From NCBI GenBank assembly GCA_016708305.1, contig JADJGB010000010.1, positions 1-64,000 of the forward strand: a stretch of 64,000 nt of DNA. Direction: 5' to 3'. Source of the stretch: Sphingobacteriales bacterium (GTDB taxonomy: Bacteria; Bacteroidota; Bacteroidia; Chitinophagales; Chitinophagaceae). The translations under genes and the position numbers were made by a program. Of this stretch, positions 37,931 to 48,581 are shown piece after piece (position 1 is the stretch's first letter; each line of letters begins with the position of its first letter). A model generated the notes under the pieces. The model did not search any database and had not been told where the DNA came from. It was given only the letters and a program-made list of their open reading frames with translations.

Positions 37931-38674
37931 TTAGCCGCTTCGGAGTTTTTTGCGATAATTTTTAAATAGGCTCTGCCCGCGTAGGCGTATCACTCCAAGC
38001 AAGCCTTCCTTGATAATCCCCTTGTGCATTTTGGAAGCGCCTTCCGTTCTGTCCTGAAAGATGATAGGGACTTCCTTAATTTTAAAGCCCAATTTCCATG
38101 CAGCATATTTCATTTCAATTTGAAAGGCGTATCCTACAAAATTGATATTATCAAAATTGATGCTGTCCAAAACCTTGGCAGTGTAGCAAATAAATCCGGC
38201 AGTAGGGTCTTTTACCGGCATCCAGGTGATGATGCGGGTGTATAATGAAGCTCCTTTCGATAGCATGATTCTGTCTTTTGGCCAGTTTACAAGGCCTCCC
38301 CCTTTCACATAGCGACTACCAATAGCTACATCTGCACCTTCGTTTTGGCAGGCATTTAATAATCTCAGCAAGTCTTTAGGGTTATGTGAAAAATCTGCAT
38401 CCATCTCAAAAATGTACTGATAACCTCTTTCCAATGCCCATTTGAAACCATGAATATAAGCGGTGCCCAGTCCTAACTTTCCTTTGCGTTCCTCAATAAA
38501 TAATTTACCTTGAAATTTATCCTGCAATCCTTTTACAATGTCAGCAGTTCCATCCGGAGATCCATCATCTACAATAAGAACATGAAAATTATCCTCCAAC
38601 TCCATTACTGCGTGAATGATGTTAGAAACATTCTCTTTTTCGTTGTAGGTGGGTATGATTACAAGTATATCCAA
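37931..38674 (-). CDS. Polyprenol-phosphate mannosyltransferase-like glycosyltransferase (GT2)
   Basis: GT2 enzyme of the dolichol-phosphate mannose synthase type, about 247 residues. ILVIIPTYNEKENV starts the fold, LIVDDGSPDGTADIV binds the nucleotide-sugar, EMDADFSHNP contains the DXD-type metal site, and IGSRYVKGGG and QDRTEGASKMHKGI complete the family pattern. No C-terminal membrane domain is present, so this is the soluble form. The likely start is TTG at 38674, just before DILVII; an ATG at 38710 would add 12 residues. Confidence 0.88.
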   Translation of the reverse strand: MDILVIIPTYNEKENVSNIIHAVMELEDNFHVLIVDDGSPDGTADIVKGLQDKFQGKLFIEERKGKLGLGTAYIHGFKWALERGYQYIFEMDADFSHNPKDLLRLLNACQNEGADVAIGSRYVKGGGLVNWPKDRIMLSKGASLYTRIITWMPVKDPTAGFICYTAKVLDSINFDNINFVGYAFQIEMKYAAWKLGFKIKEVPIIFQDRTEGASKMHKGIIKEGLLGVIRLRGQSLFKNYRKKLRSG

Positions 38675-38734
38675 AAGAAAAAAGATTGAAGTTTGAAGTT
38701 TAAGGTTCAATGTTTAAGGATACGATTACAGTCT

Positions 38735-39503
38735 CTAAACCTTTTTCAATTTGGTTTTTGTAAAAATTTCTGTAAGTTTTTGTTTGGTATGCTGCGGAAA
38801 ATCGCCGCGCATCATCCAGTCGTAGTATTGAGGTTCAGCTTTTAGTACTTCTGCAACTGATTTTCCTTTATATTTCCCAAAATTGAAAACTTCCACCCCG
38901 TTATCCATCACAAAGCGGCGTGCGAAGTCCACAATTACTTCTTCGCCTATCTTTTTATTTATAGACTCAATCGTATTTCCGAGTTCGGGGTATTTTTCAA
39001 GTTGAGCCAATAAAACTTCATGTGTAGCGCTTGCATCGATTTCGGCAGAATGAGCGCCGTCAAGGGTTTTATTGCAATAAAATTTATAGGCAGCCGATAA
39101 AGTGCGTTGTTCCATTTTATGAAAAACATTTTGCACATCCACCATTCTCCGACCCTTCATGTCAAAATCTACATCAGCTCTCAAAAATTCCTCTACCAGA
39201 AGCGGAATATCGAAACGATTAGAGTTATAGCCTGCCAAATCACAGCCATCAAGCATTTGTTTCCAGTTCGCGAGCTACCTGGGCAAAGGTTGGGGCATCC
39301 TTTACCATTTCATTGGTAATGCCGTGTACATCGATAACAGCCTTAGGTATTTCCATTTCAGGGTTAATTATTTTGCGCTTAACACTTTTGCTTCCATCCG
39401 GCAGAATTTTGACGATAGCAATTTCAACAATTCGATCACTGCCAATATTTACACCTGTTGTTTCAAGGTCGATAAAAGCAAGAGGTTTGGTAATATGTAA
39501 CAT
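38735..39503 (-). CDS. DEDD-family 3'-5' exonuclease, DnaQ/ExoX-like (frameshifted)
   Basis: RNase T/DnaQ-like exonuclease. ExoI motif FIDLETTG (Asp12, Glu14) follows the start MLHITKPLA. ExoII is in CDLAGYNSNRFDIPLLVEEF and ExoIII in AHSAEIDASATHEVLLAQL. The C-terminal extension (EVFNFGKYKGKSVAEVLKAEPQYYDWMMRGDFPQ) is the small module found at the end of ExoX-like proteins. The frame changes near 39255 and loses a few residues of a helix. Corrected length is about 256 residues. It lies before the glycosyltransferase on the same strand. Confidence 0.85.
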
Positions 39504-39633
39504 TTAAAAAATTTGGCGTAAAGATAGAGAATAAATATTTTATTGACTGTGTTAGTAATACTGAATATTGAGTTTAAAGTACATTTCGTAATAAAGGGCT
39601 AATTTCGTTCTTCTTTAACAGGAAAAAATATTA

Positions 39634-40143
39634 ATGGTCTTAGATGAAAAATTATTTGAAGAACTTTTTTATAAATATTATGACCGCGTCTATTCAGGTC
39701 TGATAGCCAAAAAATGTCCACCTGAAGTGGCTCAGGATTTAACCCAGATTACTTTTATTAAAATTTGGCAATACAGATCATCCTTTTCTTTTGAAATAAA
39801 GCCGGAAATCCAAATATTCAGAAAAGCAAGACAAGTTTTTATTGACTGGCTGAGAAAAGAAGCTCATCAAAGAAAACTAATTGACGAGATGAATAAGGTA
39901 TCTCAAAGTCTAAAATATTCAAATATTGAAATAACCGATACATTAAAAACGGCTATTAATCAATTGCCCGAAAAACGTAAGGTAGTATTTTCAATGGCAT
40001 ATATAGATGGTTACTCAAATAAGGAAATAGCTGAAAAACTCGGCATTTCTATTAAAACCGTAAATGCCCATATCGTACAAGCCCTCAAACAATTAAGGAA
40101 ATTACTGGCTTTTTTGATCGTTATGCAAATCATTTCAAGCTAA
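39634..40143 (+). CDS. ECF-type RNA polymerase sigma factor
   Basis: 169 residues. Region 2 is FYKYYDRVYSGLIAKKCPPEVAQDLTQITFIKIW and region 4 is LPEKRKVVFSMAYIDGYSNKEIAEKLGISIKTVNAHIVQALKQLRK. This is the SusC/D-linked sigma type (like ECF10) that pairs with a FecR anti-sigma factor. Two genes of that system follow in order (FecR, SusC). The presumed cue is a sugar bound by the downstream SusC, sensed through FecR. The 198-base gap to the FecR gene is AT-rich. Confidence 0.92.
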   Translation: MVLDEKLFEELFYKYYDRVYSGLIAKKCPPEVAQDLTQITFIKIWQYRSSFSFEIKPEIQIFRKARQVFIDWLRKEAHQRKLIDEMNKVSQSLKYSNIEITDTLKTAINQLPEKRKVVFSMAYIDGYSNKEIAEKLGISIKTVNAHIVQALKQLRKLLAFLIVMQIISS

Positions 40144-40341
40144 AGATTAAAAATATACCATAATTTCTTAAAAATATCACATCATATAAATTTTGTTTTC
40201 AAAACTAATGATCAGATCGATTTTTACAACTAATTGATTATCATCATATTAAAATTCTACTAGTTAAAGTCAACCAATGGTAAAAATTATTTTTTTAATG
40301 AGTAGGTAGTTTTTCATTTTCAAACGTAATATAAGTATAGC

Positions 40342-41388
40342 ATGTCCGAAGAAAAAAACATACAAGCGATTGAACGGTTTCTGTCGAATGAATGTACACA
40401 TTCTGAAGCAGAAAATATAGCAGATTATTTGCTAAGGAATGATAAATTGTTGGAAGAATTAATTCCTTTTAATGAAAAAGATGTACAATCAACAATTACT
40501 GAAAAGCAAAAAAGAGAAATTTTATTAAAAATAATCGGTAAAACAGAAACAAAAGTATTCTCAATATATAAAGCTGTTGCTGCAGCCGCCATTTTTATCG
40601 GAATAATGATTGGGATATGGTACTATTTTTCAGTACTTAACAGGCAGCCTTCAAAAGAATTTACCGAAATAGCACAACAATTAATTTTTGTAAAAAATAA
40701 TACTGCAAACGACATGCTCGTTATGCTGCCGGACAGTTCAACCGTTTTGCTCACACCGCAATCCGAAATTAAATATGAGCAACATTTTGACTCGCTCAGG
40801 AATGTACAATTAATAGCCGGTAGTTCGTTTTTTGATGTGAGGAAAGATGCTGAAAGACCCTTCAATGTCATTTCAGAGGGAATTCAGACACGAGTACTTG
40901 GAACTCAATTTTGGGTAGTAAATAACAAAAAGAAGAACAGTCTGAGTGTGAAATTAATAAAGGGTAAGGTAGCGCTTTCTTCTGTTGATAAGAATTTTTC
41001 GATGACAGAAATAGCATTAAAACCCGGTCAAACCTGTTATATAAATAAAAATACCGGATCCATCAAGGTTGAAACAGAAGAATCAGAAAAAGTCGAAAAA
41101 TCTATTTCTACTAAAAAGTCAATTGAAAGCGCTGAGAAAAAAACGGTATTATGGACAAATGAGGAAGTTCAGTTTGAAAAAGCCGGCTTAGAAAATGTTC
41201 TTTCAAAATTAGAGGCGCGATACAATAAAATAATAATAGCAGATAAAGATGTGATTCATAAATCAGTGCTTACAGGTAAAATTTATAACACAGATTCATT
41301 CGAAAAAATATTGCAGTCAATTTGCGACATAAATAACTTGAAATATGAAATACGTAACGATTCTGTTTTTATCAGTAAGAATAAGTAG
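40342..41388 (+). CDS. FecR-family anti-sigma factor
   Basis: 348 residues. Cytoplasmic N-terminal helical domain that binds the sigma factor (residues 1-72). One membrane helix (about 75-95, VAAAAIFIGIMIGIWYYF). Periplasmic FecR domain (ANDMLVMLPDSSTVLLTPQSEIKYE ... RPFNVISEGIQTRVLGTQFWV) and a C-terminal DUF4974/STN-like domain (VQFEKAGLENVLSKLEARYN...). It relays signals from the TonB-dependent SusC transporter to the ECF sigma factor upstream. Confidence 0.92.
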   Translation: MSEEKNIQAIERFLSNECTHSEAENIADYLLRNDKLLEELIPFNEKDVQSTITEKQKREILLKIIGKTETKVFSIYKAVAAAAIFIGIMIGIWYYFSVLNRQPSKEFTEIAQQLIFVKNNTANDMLVMLPDSSTVLLTPQSEIKYEQHFDSLRNVQLIAGSSFFDVRKDAERPFNVISEGIQTRVLGTQFWVVNNKKKNSLSVKLIKGKVALSSVDKNFSMTEIALKPGQTCYINKNTGSIKVETEESEKVEKSISTKKSIESAEKKTVLWTNEEVQFEKAGLENVLSKLEARYNKIIIADKDVIHKSVLTGKIYNTDSFEKILQSICDINNLKYEIRNDSVFISKNK

Positions 41389-41519
41389 GAAAGATAGTTA
41401 ATATATTCAAATTAGCTGAATAGATTTTGATACAATTAAAACTAATTTGTTGAATAAAAAAAAATATTGTACCTGAAGATATTGCATGGTACAATACTTA
41501 CATTAAAAACTAAAAAAGT

Positions 41520-44500
41520 ATGAAAAGACGTACTCTGTATTTAGCATTAATGCTGGTGAGTTTCCTTTTGTATGGAGGCCATCTATTTGCCCAGCAAGAA
41601 ATAATTGTAACCGGCAAAGTGCTATCTGAAGGTGGTGAAGAAATGGCCAACACCACGATTACAATAGAAAATGTGGAAACCGGTCAAAAGGATTATCTTA
41701 TATCTGATTCTACAGGTGTTTTCAGAATTGCGGGACTTGTAGCAGGTCAAAGGTATAATCTGTATTTTGACCATGTAGGATTTGCCAGTTACTCACTTAC
41801 AAATCTTACATTTTCTGCTACAGAAATCAATACTTTGCTGATTCGTCTGAAACCGGGAAGTGCTACCACACTAGGTGAGGTTGTAGTAACCACTGCTTTA
41901 GGAATACGAAGGCAGGAACGAACATTGAGCTACAATGCACAACAGGTAAATGCAGATGATTTTACAAAAGTGAAGGATGCCAACTTTGTAAATAGTCTTA
42001 ACGGTAAAGTGGCCGGTGTTACCATAAACCAAAGTTCATCCGGTATGGGAGGTGCTACAAAGGTAGTGATGCGTGGTACTAAGTCAATTGAAAAAAGCAG
42101 TAATGCATTATATGTGATTGACGGGGTACCCCTTTTGTCTTTGACAGGAAGTCAGGGAGAAGGAAGATTCAGCTCATCCGGTTCTACGGAAGGTATTGCG
42201 GACTTAAACCCTGAAGATATAGAAAGCATGACTGTGCTAACAGGTGCATCTGCCGCAGCTTTGTATGGTTCATCAGCGGCAAATGGAGCCATTTTGATTA
42301 CAACTAAAAAAGGTAAAGCCGGAAAGGTGAATGTTATGTTCTCCAGTAATGCCGAATCAGGAAAACCATTTATAATGCCGCAGTTCCAAAATAGATACGG
42401 GAATGATGGAAAGGTTAATTCATGGGGTGCTCAATTACCTGACGATGCAGAAAAATATGACCCAAAAGACTTTTTTAATACCGCCTATTCTGTTATGAAT
42501 ACATTAGCGCTTTCGGGAGGTACTGATAAAAACCAGACCTATTTTTCAGCTGCCTCTACAAATGCAAGAGGTATTGTTCCAAACAATTTATACAACCGTT
42601 ATAACTTCAATTTCAGGAATACTACATTTCTATTAAATGATCGTTTTAAAATTGATGCTTCTGCCAGTTATATTCTTCAGGATAACAGAAATATGATTAA
42701 TCAGGGGGAATACATGAACCCTCTGGTGAGCGCTTACCTCCTACCGAGAGGCGATGGGTTAGAGAAAACCAAAATATTCGAAATCTATAATCCAAGTAGA
42801 AAAATCTACGAACAACTTTGGGGCGATTTTAAAGACCAGGATGGATTATTTAATGGTTCGTATAGTGGTGATTACAGTATGCAGAACCCTTATTGGATAG
42901 CTTATCGCAACGTGAGAGATATGAATCGGGAAAGAAATATGTTATCACTGGGTTTAACCTACGATTTGAAATCCTGGTCGGCATCTGAAAAGTGGGATAT
43001 TGGAGTGAGAGGCAGAACTGATAATGTACATTATAAAGGTACAGACAAAAGATATGCTTCCACTTTGGCCTTACTTGACATGAGTAAAAATGGTCATTTT
43101 GGATTGTCAGAAGGTGTTGAAAAACAAAACTATTTTGACATTTTAACTAATCTGAGGAGAAATTTCTCTTTGGACAATTTAGGAGATTTTTCATTAACGG
43201 CCAACCTTGGTGCTTCATTACAGGATAGCAGAACGGATGGATCATTTATAAATGGCCCATTGAGAAGTAATGGAATACCCAATGTCTTTAATACATTTAA
43301 TATTGACCAGGATGCAAAGAAAACGCTTGCGGGTCAGGCCGGATGGATAGAACAAGTTCAATCTGTTTTTGGCAGCATGGAGGTTGGTTACAACAACTAC
43401 TTGTTCCTTACTGTTACAGGTAGAAATGAATGGCCTTCTCAGTTGACAAATTCACCAAAAGCGTCATTTTTTTATCCTTCAGTAGGATTATCATCGGTTA
43501 TAACTGATATGCTTTCGCCAGACACCAAAGCAAAAGTTACCCCTATTTTATCTTTCCTGAAAGCACGTGTGTCTTTTAGTTCGGTTGCAAGTCCTTTTGA
43601 AAGATGGCTTACGATGCCTACCTATTCTTTCGATGCAGACAATAAGGTGTGGAAATCAGTTTCCTATTTCCCAATTGGCACACTTTTTCCCGAAAGGACG
43701 AACTCTTATGAAGGAGGTTTTTCTTCAAAATGGTTCAGGCGTAAAGTAAGTTTAGACTTTACTGTTTATCGGACAAATACTTATAATCAAACAATTCGTG
43801 CTGACATTTCGCCATCAACAGGTTATGATGCTGTATTCTTCCAAACCGGTAATGTACAGAATACGGGTTTTGAATTAGGACTGGGATACAATTTGTTAAC
43901 ACAGGACGATTTCAAATGGAATACCTATTTTACGGCGGGGTATAATAAGAATACAATAAAATCACTTTTAGAAAAATATGTAAATCCTGTAACCAATCAG
44001 GTTGAAAGCCAGGATTACTTAGTAAAAAATTCTTTTGGTCCGCTAAAGTTCATTCTTAAAACAGGAGGTTCAATGGGAGATATTTATACTGATGCCGATT
44101 TTAGAAGAAATCAGGATGGTAAAATATATCTGGACGAAAATGGAAATGTTTCTGTTGAAAACTTTGCTGATGGTGAGTTTAAAAAAATAGGAAGTGTGCT
44201 GCCTGATTATAATTTAGGTTGGAAAAATGATATTTCATATAAGAATTTCAATTTAGGTGGTACAATTACCGGTCGTTTGGGCGGAATGGTAATTTCCATG
44301 ACAGAAGCAGCAATGGATCATTATGGAGTATCAAAAGGATCTGCTGATGCCAAGACAATGGCGGCGTTCTGATCAATGGTTTTCGGGTGAAGCTCGCAAA
44401 ATTATTATGAGGTAAGAGGTAAGAACAGGTTGCCACAATATTATACCTATTCTGCAGATAATTTTCGATTACAGGAGGCCTACTTATCTTATAGGATTCC

Positions 44501-44690
44501 CAAAAAAGTATTTAGTGATTTTGCCGAAATAACAATCGGGCTTACCGGAAGAAATTTGTTTATGATATACAATAATGCACCTTTCGACCCGGAGACTATT
44601 TCCTCTACCGGAAATTATGTTCAGGGCCTGGATTATTTCATGCTGCCGAGTTTGCGCAGTTTTGGAATCAACTTAAAAGCTAATTTTTAA
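41520..44690 (+). CDS. SusC-like TonB-dependent glycan transporter (frameshifted near C-terminus)
   Basis: Outer-membrane importer. Signal peptide (1-25, ending HLFAQ), then a carboxypeptidase-regulatory-like domain (about 27-115, IIVTGKVLSEGGEEMANTTI), then TonB-plug features (VVTTALGIRRQERTL, SLNGKVAGVTINQ, ALYVIDGVPL, GASAAALYGSSAANGAILITTKKG) and the barrel. The frame breaks near 44353 (AKDNGGVLINGFRV with one G lost) and again near 44386, then continues VRGKNRLPQYYTYSADNFRLQEAYLSY to the end SFGINLKANF. Corrected length is about 1055 residues. It acts with the SusD protein directly downstream. Confidence 0.93.
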
Positions 44691-44707
44691 TACCTAAAAT
44701 TAAAATC

Positions 44708-46250
44708 ATGAATAAATATATACTTTATTTAATCGTAGTAATAATTTTTACGGGATGTACAAAAAACTATAAAGATTTTAACAGAGACCCGTATGGAGTT
44801 ACCGAAGAAGAAATCAATCGATTACCTCAGGGAGGCAACCAATTGATTGAGCTGCAAAGACTTGTTTTACCCGAACAGGAAAACTCATATCAAATGTGTT
44901 TTGATCTTTTTGCTACAGGGTATGCAGGATATGCTTCTCAACCCAAATTTAGGGTTGATTATCCTACTTACAATCCTCGTACAGGTTGGGTAAATTACCC
45001 CTTGGACGATACCTATCCAAAAATTTACCGTGCTTATTATGAATTGGTAAAATTGTCCAAAGGCGATTTTGATAAATATTATCTGGCATGGGGAACCGTA
45101 CTCAGAGCAGGAATTACTCATTGGCTTACTGATACTTATGGGCCATTGCCCTATTCCAAAATGAAGGAAGGTCAATTTTCTGTTCAATACGATTCGCAAA
45201 AAGATTTGTATATCAATATTTGTGAAGATTTGAAAAAATCAATTGAATCTTTAAAAAAGGTGGATGCAAACGACAGACAATACAGCTCGTTTGATTTAGT
45301 GTATGGTGGCGATATGAGAAAATGGGTTAAATATGCCAACTCTTTATTATTAAGAATTGCCATCAGAATGTCTAAGGCTGCACCTGCTGAAGCAAAATCT
45401 TATGCCGAATATGCAGTAGCTGGTGGTTTGATTTCTAATAATTCAGAAAATGCAAAATTGGTCACATCCGATAATCCGGTATTTAAACTAAGCTTTTCCT
45501 GGGGAGACTCAAAGGTTGGGGCTGACATTACCGAATACATGAATGCTTTTGCTGATGCCAGAAGAGAAAAATATTTCACTCCCGTATCTGGAAGAACATC
45601 AGGTAAACAATTTTTCGGATTAAGATTTGGAAGTCCTAATGTAAATTTTGATGTGGCAGACTATTCCAATCCGAATGTGAGTGCAAATTCTCCAATTATG
45701 TGGATAAGCGCCTCTGAAGTTGCATTCTTAAAAGCGGAAGGTGCTCTTAATAATTGGGCGATGGGTGACGACGCTAAAAAACTATATGAAGATGGCATCA
45801 GACTTTCATTTGAACAAAATGGAGTAGCACTCGGAAATTATTTGAGTAACACGGAACAGAGAGGCAATTTTTCAGATGAAAGAACGCCAGGATTCAATTC
45901 CAGTTTCTTTTCCGCAATTACGATTAATTGGGGTGATGCAGGAGGACAAAGAAAAACAACTCTCTAAAATAATTACCCAGAAGTGGATAGCAATGTATCC
46001 CTACGGCAGTCACGAAGGTTGGGCTGAATGGCGCCGCACTGGTTATCCTAATTTCCTTCCGGCTGTGGTTAACAATAGTGGAGGTAAAGTAACTACTGTT
46101 TCACAAGTAGGTGGCAAGGATAGAGGAGGTATGAGGAGGTTACCTTATTCTACTTCAGAATACACAAATAACTCTGCTAATATTAAGCAGGCCGTGGGTT
46201 ATTTGGGTGGCCCGGATAATGGCGGCACAAATCTATGGTGGGCTAAATAA
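44708..46250 (+). CDS. SusD-like glycan-binding lipoprotein (frameshifted)
   Basis: Surface lipoprotein that caps the SusC channel. Lipobox IIFTGCTKNYKDFNRDPYGVT, the usual SusD start. TPR-like helices cover most of the chain (YLAWGTVLRAGITHWLTDTYGPLPYSKM, RKWVKYANSLLLRIAIRMSKA). WISASEVAFLKAEGAL is the conserved SusD block. The frame breaks near 45958, after GDAGGQ, and continues EKQLSKIITQKWIAMYPYGSHEGWAEWRRTGYP to the end LWWAK. Corrected length is about 512 residues. The tripartite end (WRRTGYP) is common in SusD/RagB of N-glycan loci. Confidence 0.93.
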
Positions 46251-46281
46251 TCTTTAAATTTCAATTAATAAAAATAAAGAT

Positions 46282-47319
46282 ATGCGTAACAAATTTATTA
46301 TATGGGGATTGGCTCTGATTCTGTTTTCTTGTAGTAAAATAGAACCAATAGAAATAATTGCCCCAGAAAGAACAATAAATGCTGAGCTATTAAAGCAGTT
46401 TAAGGCAGACTTAAACAACAGGCAAATCAGCATCGGTATGATTTATGGCTGGGGCAAAGTTGATAAAAGCAGTTTAGCACACACCCCGGATAGTTTAGAT
46501 ATTATAGTAGTAAAGGATGGTTACAGTAATTTAACTGCGTTTCAAAAAAACGATTTAGCCATTACTCGTCAAAAAAAAGCCACAAAGGTGCTTATAGGGA
46601 TAGATTTAAACAAAAGATTAGCTGAATATGACCAACAAGCAGAACTGGAGTTTGCAAAAAGAAAAGCGACCGTAGAACTTGCTTGGGCTTCGCTCAATCC
46701 TCCCTTAACCGAATCACAGAAAATAGATTCGCTCAATAAGATAAACCTTAGTGTTATTCAGAATGTTACTAAAATGGCAACGAATGAGTTAGATACGATT
46801 TCTGCCAATCTTATCAAAAATGCAGAAGAATTTTTTGATGGAATTAGCGTGGAGATGCCAGATAATACTGGTGGTATTTACACCAATAAAATACTGACAG
46901 AATTTATTGCAAAGCTGAATAATTTTGCAGGTAAGGGAAAAAATCACCTGTTAATTATCGAAAATCCTTTCACTGATTTACACACTTTTTCTGATCAGGT
47001 AAATTGGTTTGTTTTTAAACAAAATCCAAGTATAGCATCCTTGTTGGGCTATGAGATGATGGCTTATAACTGGTCAACAACGCGCTTTATTCCTTCTGCA
47101 GATTTTTCATCTGAAGAAAATATAAAAGGTTATCCAGATAGCAAACTTTTTATTGAAGGAGGAAAACCATCCCAATCATTAGAACTAACCCATTGGAACG
47201 TTTCTAATAAAAAGGGGGTAGCCTTCTATCATATAGAGGCGGATTATACCAATATTGTAGGCAGAAACACATATACCGCTTTGCATTATGCCATTAACAA
47301 GCTACAAGCCTCAAAATAA
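46282..47319 (+). CDS. GH18-like surface lipoprotein with degenerate active site
   Basis: 345 residues. Lipoprotein signal with SCSK (Cys17). The body fits a GH18-type TIM barrel: SIGMIYGWGKVDKSS, LDIIVVKDGY, KVLIGIDLN and EEFFDGISVEMPDN. At the position of the catalytic DGxDxDxE motif it reads DGISVEMP (186-193), so the aspartates and the acid/base glutamate are missing. Similar proteins downstream of SusD bind glycans instead of cutting them. I therefore call it a surface glycan-binding protein; the ligand is expected to be the same N-glycan as for the GH18 enzyme in the locus. Intact frame. Confidence 0.75.
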   Translation: MRNKFIIWGLALILFSCSKIEPIEIIAPERTINAELLKQFKADLNNRQISIGMIYGWGKVDKSSLAHTPDSLDIIVVKDGYSNLTAFQKNDLAITRQKKATKVLIGIDLNKRLAEYDQQAELEFAKRKATVELAWASLNPPLTESQKIDSLNKINLSVIQNVTKMATNELDTISANLIKNAEEFFDGISVEMPDNTGGIYTNKILTEFIAKLNNFAGKGKNHLLIIENPFTDLHTFSDQVNWFVFKQNPSIASLLGYEMMAYNWSTTRFIPSADFSSEENIKGYPDSKLFIEGGKPSQSLELTHWNVSNKKGVAFYHIEADYTNIVGRNTYTALHYAINKLQASK

Positions 47320-47348
47320 AAGTATTAATTTTTAAAAAAGATTATAAA

Positions 47349-48532
47349 ATGAAAACAATATATTATTTATTATTTTCTGCATTACTCGTGTTGTCATCAT
47401 GTGTTAAAAAGATATGCCTGGTGGCGATTTATTTGATCAGGAAGCTGCCTTGTATAAATTAGATGGCACATCAGTAAAGCAGGCAACTTTTTATGATTTA
47501 TCTACTATTTCTGTAGAGCGCAAAGATAATAACACATCCAGAAATGTGGAGTTTTTTGCCAAATTGGTAAAAGAAAATGACAAGAACATCGAAATCAAGC
47601 TGGCTACTAATCCCAGTGAAGTAGATAAGTATAATAATGTTTATGGAACGAACTATTTGCAATTTCCTGATAGTTTGGTGTCTTATCCTTCATCCATTCA
47701 AATTAATGCAGGAAATGTCAACTCAGATCCAGTTAATATTATAGTCATGATATCGCCATCTCTCAAAGAAAATGCTCCATATTTGTTAGCAGTTTCCATG
47801 CATTCTGTAAACAGTAATATTAACATAATGAACTCGGCAAAAACATTATTCTACGTAATTGAAAAATCTCATGGAATTATTAAAAAATCATTGCCTCTGA
47901 CTCGCAGTCTTTATCTGGAAATTGATGGAAGTACCAATGTGTCGGGCCTCGGAAATACTTTCACAATGGAAGGATTGATTTTAGTAGAAAAATTCCGAAG
48001 TGCTGACGATGTGGGTGATGCACAAATATCATCCTTTATGGGCACAGAAGGACGGACCCTTTTACGTTTTGGCGATGCAGGAGTTCCTGGTAGTCATTTA
48101 CAGGCTAATGGCACAGATGTCGGAGTGGATTTTAAATTGAAAAAATGGTATCATATTGCTCTTGTCGTTGATGGAACTAAGTCAGTGGCTTATATAAATG
48201 GCCAAAAAGTTTCAGAATTTAATAAGGGAGGTTCTTTGGGAGATTTCTTTATTGGGAGAAGTTATAATGGAAATAGAGGTATTGTTGGCCGTATTTCTGA
48301 AATTAGATTATGGAAAACTGCACGCACAAGCATAGAAATCAAGGAAAATATTTTGGGTGCAGATAAAAATTCACAGGGTCTTTATGCTTATTGGAAAATG
48401 AATGAAGTAAAAAATAATAAAATTGAAGACGCATCTGGCAACGGAAAAAACCTCGTATTAAAAGGTCAGTCAGATTTGAGTGGACAACAAACCATTGTTT
48501 TGGCTGATGAAGATGGTATCAAAATAGAATAA
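47349..48532 (+). CDS. DUF1735 + LamG surface lipoprotein (frameshifted at N-terminus)
   Basis: Starts MKTIYYLLFSALLVLSSCVKK at 47349, a lipobox. One A is missing from the run near 47410; restored, it gives CVKKDMPGGDLFDQEAA and joins the rest. Residues about 25-165 form a DUF1735/BT_3987-N-type beta domain (FFAKLVKENDKNIEIKLATNP...VDKYNNVYGTNYLQFPDS). A LamG/concanavalin-like lectin domain follows (LYLEIDGSTNVSGLGNTFTMEGLILV ... WYHIALVVDGTKSVAYINGQ ... GRISEIRLWKTARTSIEI ... AYWKMNE). Likely a glycan-binding surface protein of this locus. Confidence 0.85.
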
Positions 48533-48581
48533 AGGTTTTATATGATAATATTTAAATTATTGACAATCTAAAAATTATTTA

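Noticed and set aside
38690..38725. GAAGTTTGAAGTTTAAGGTTC-like repeats between the glycosyltransferase and exonuclease genes
   Set aside because: Short AT-rich repeats in a spacer or start region, common in this group, with no further structure.
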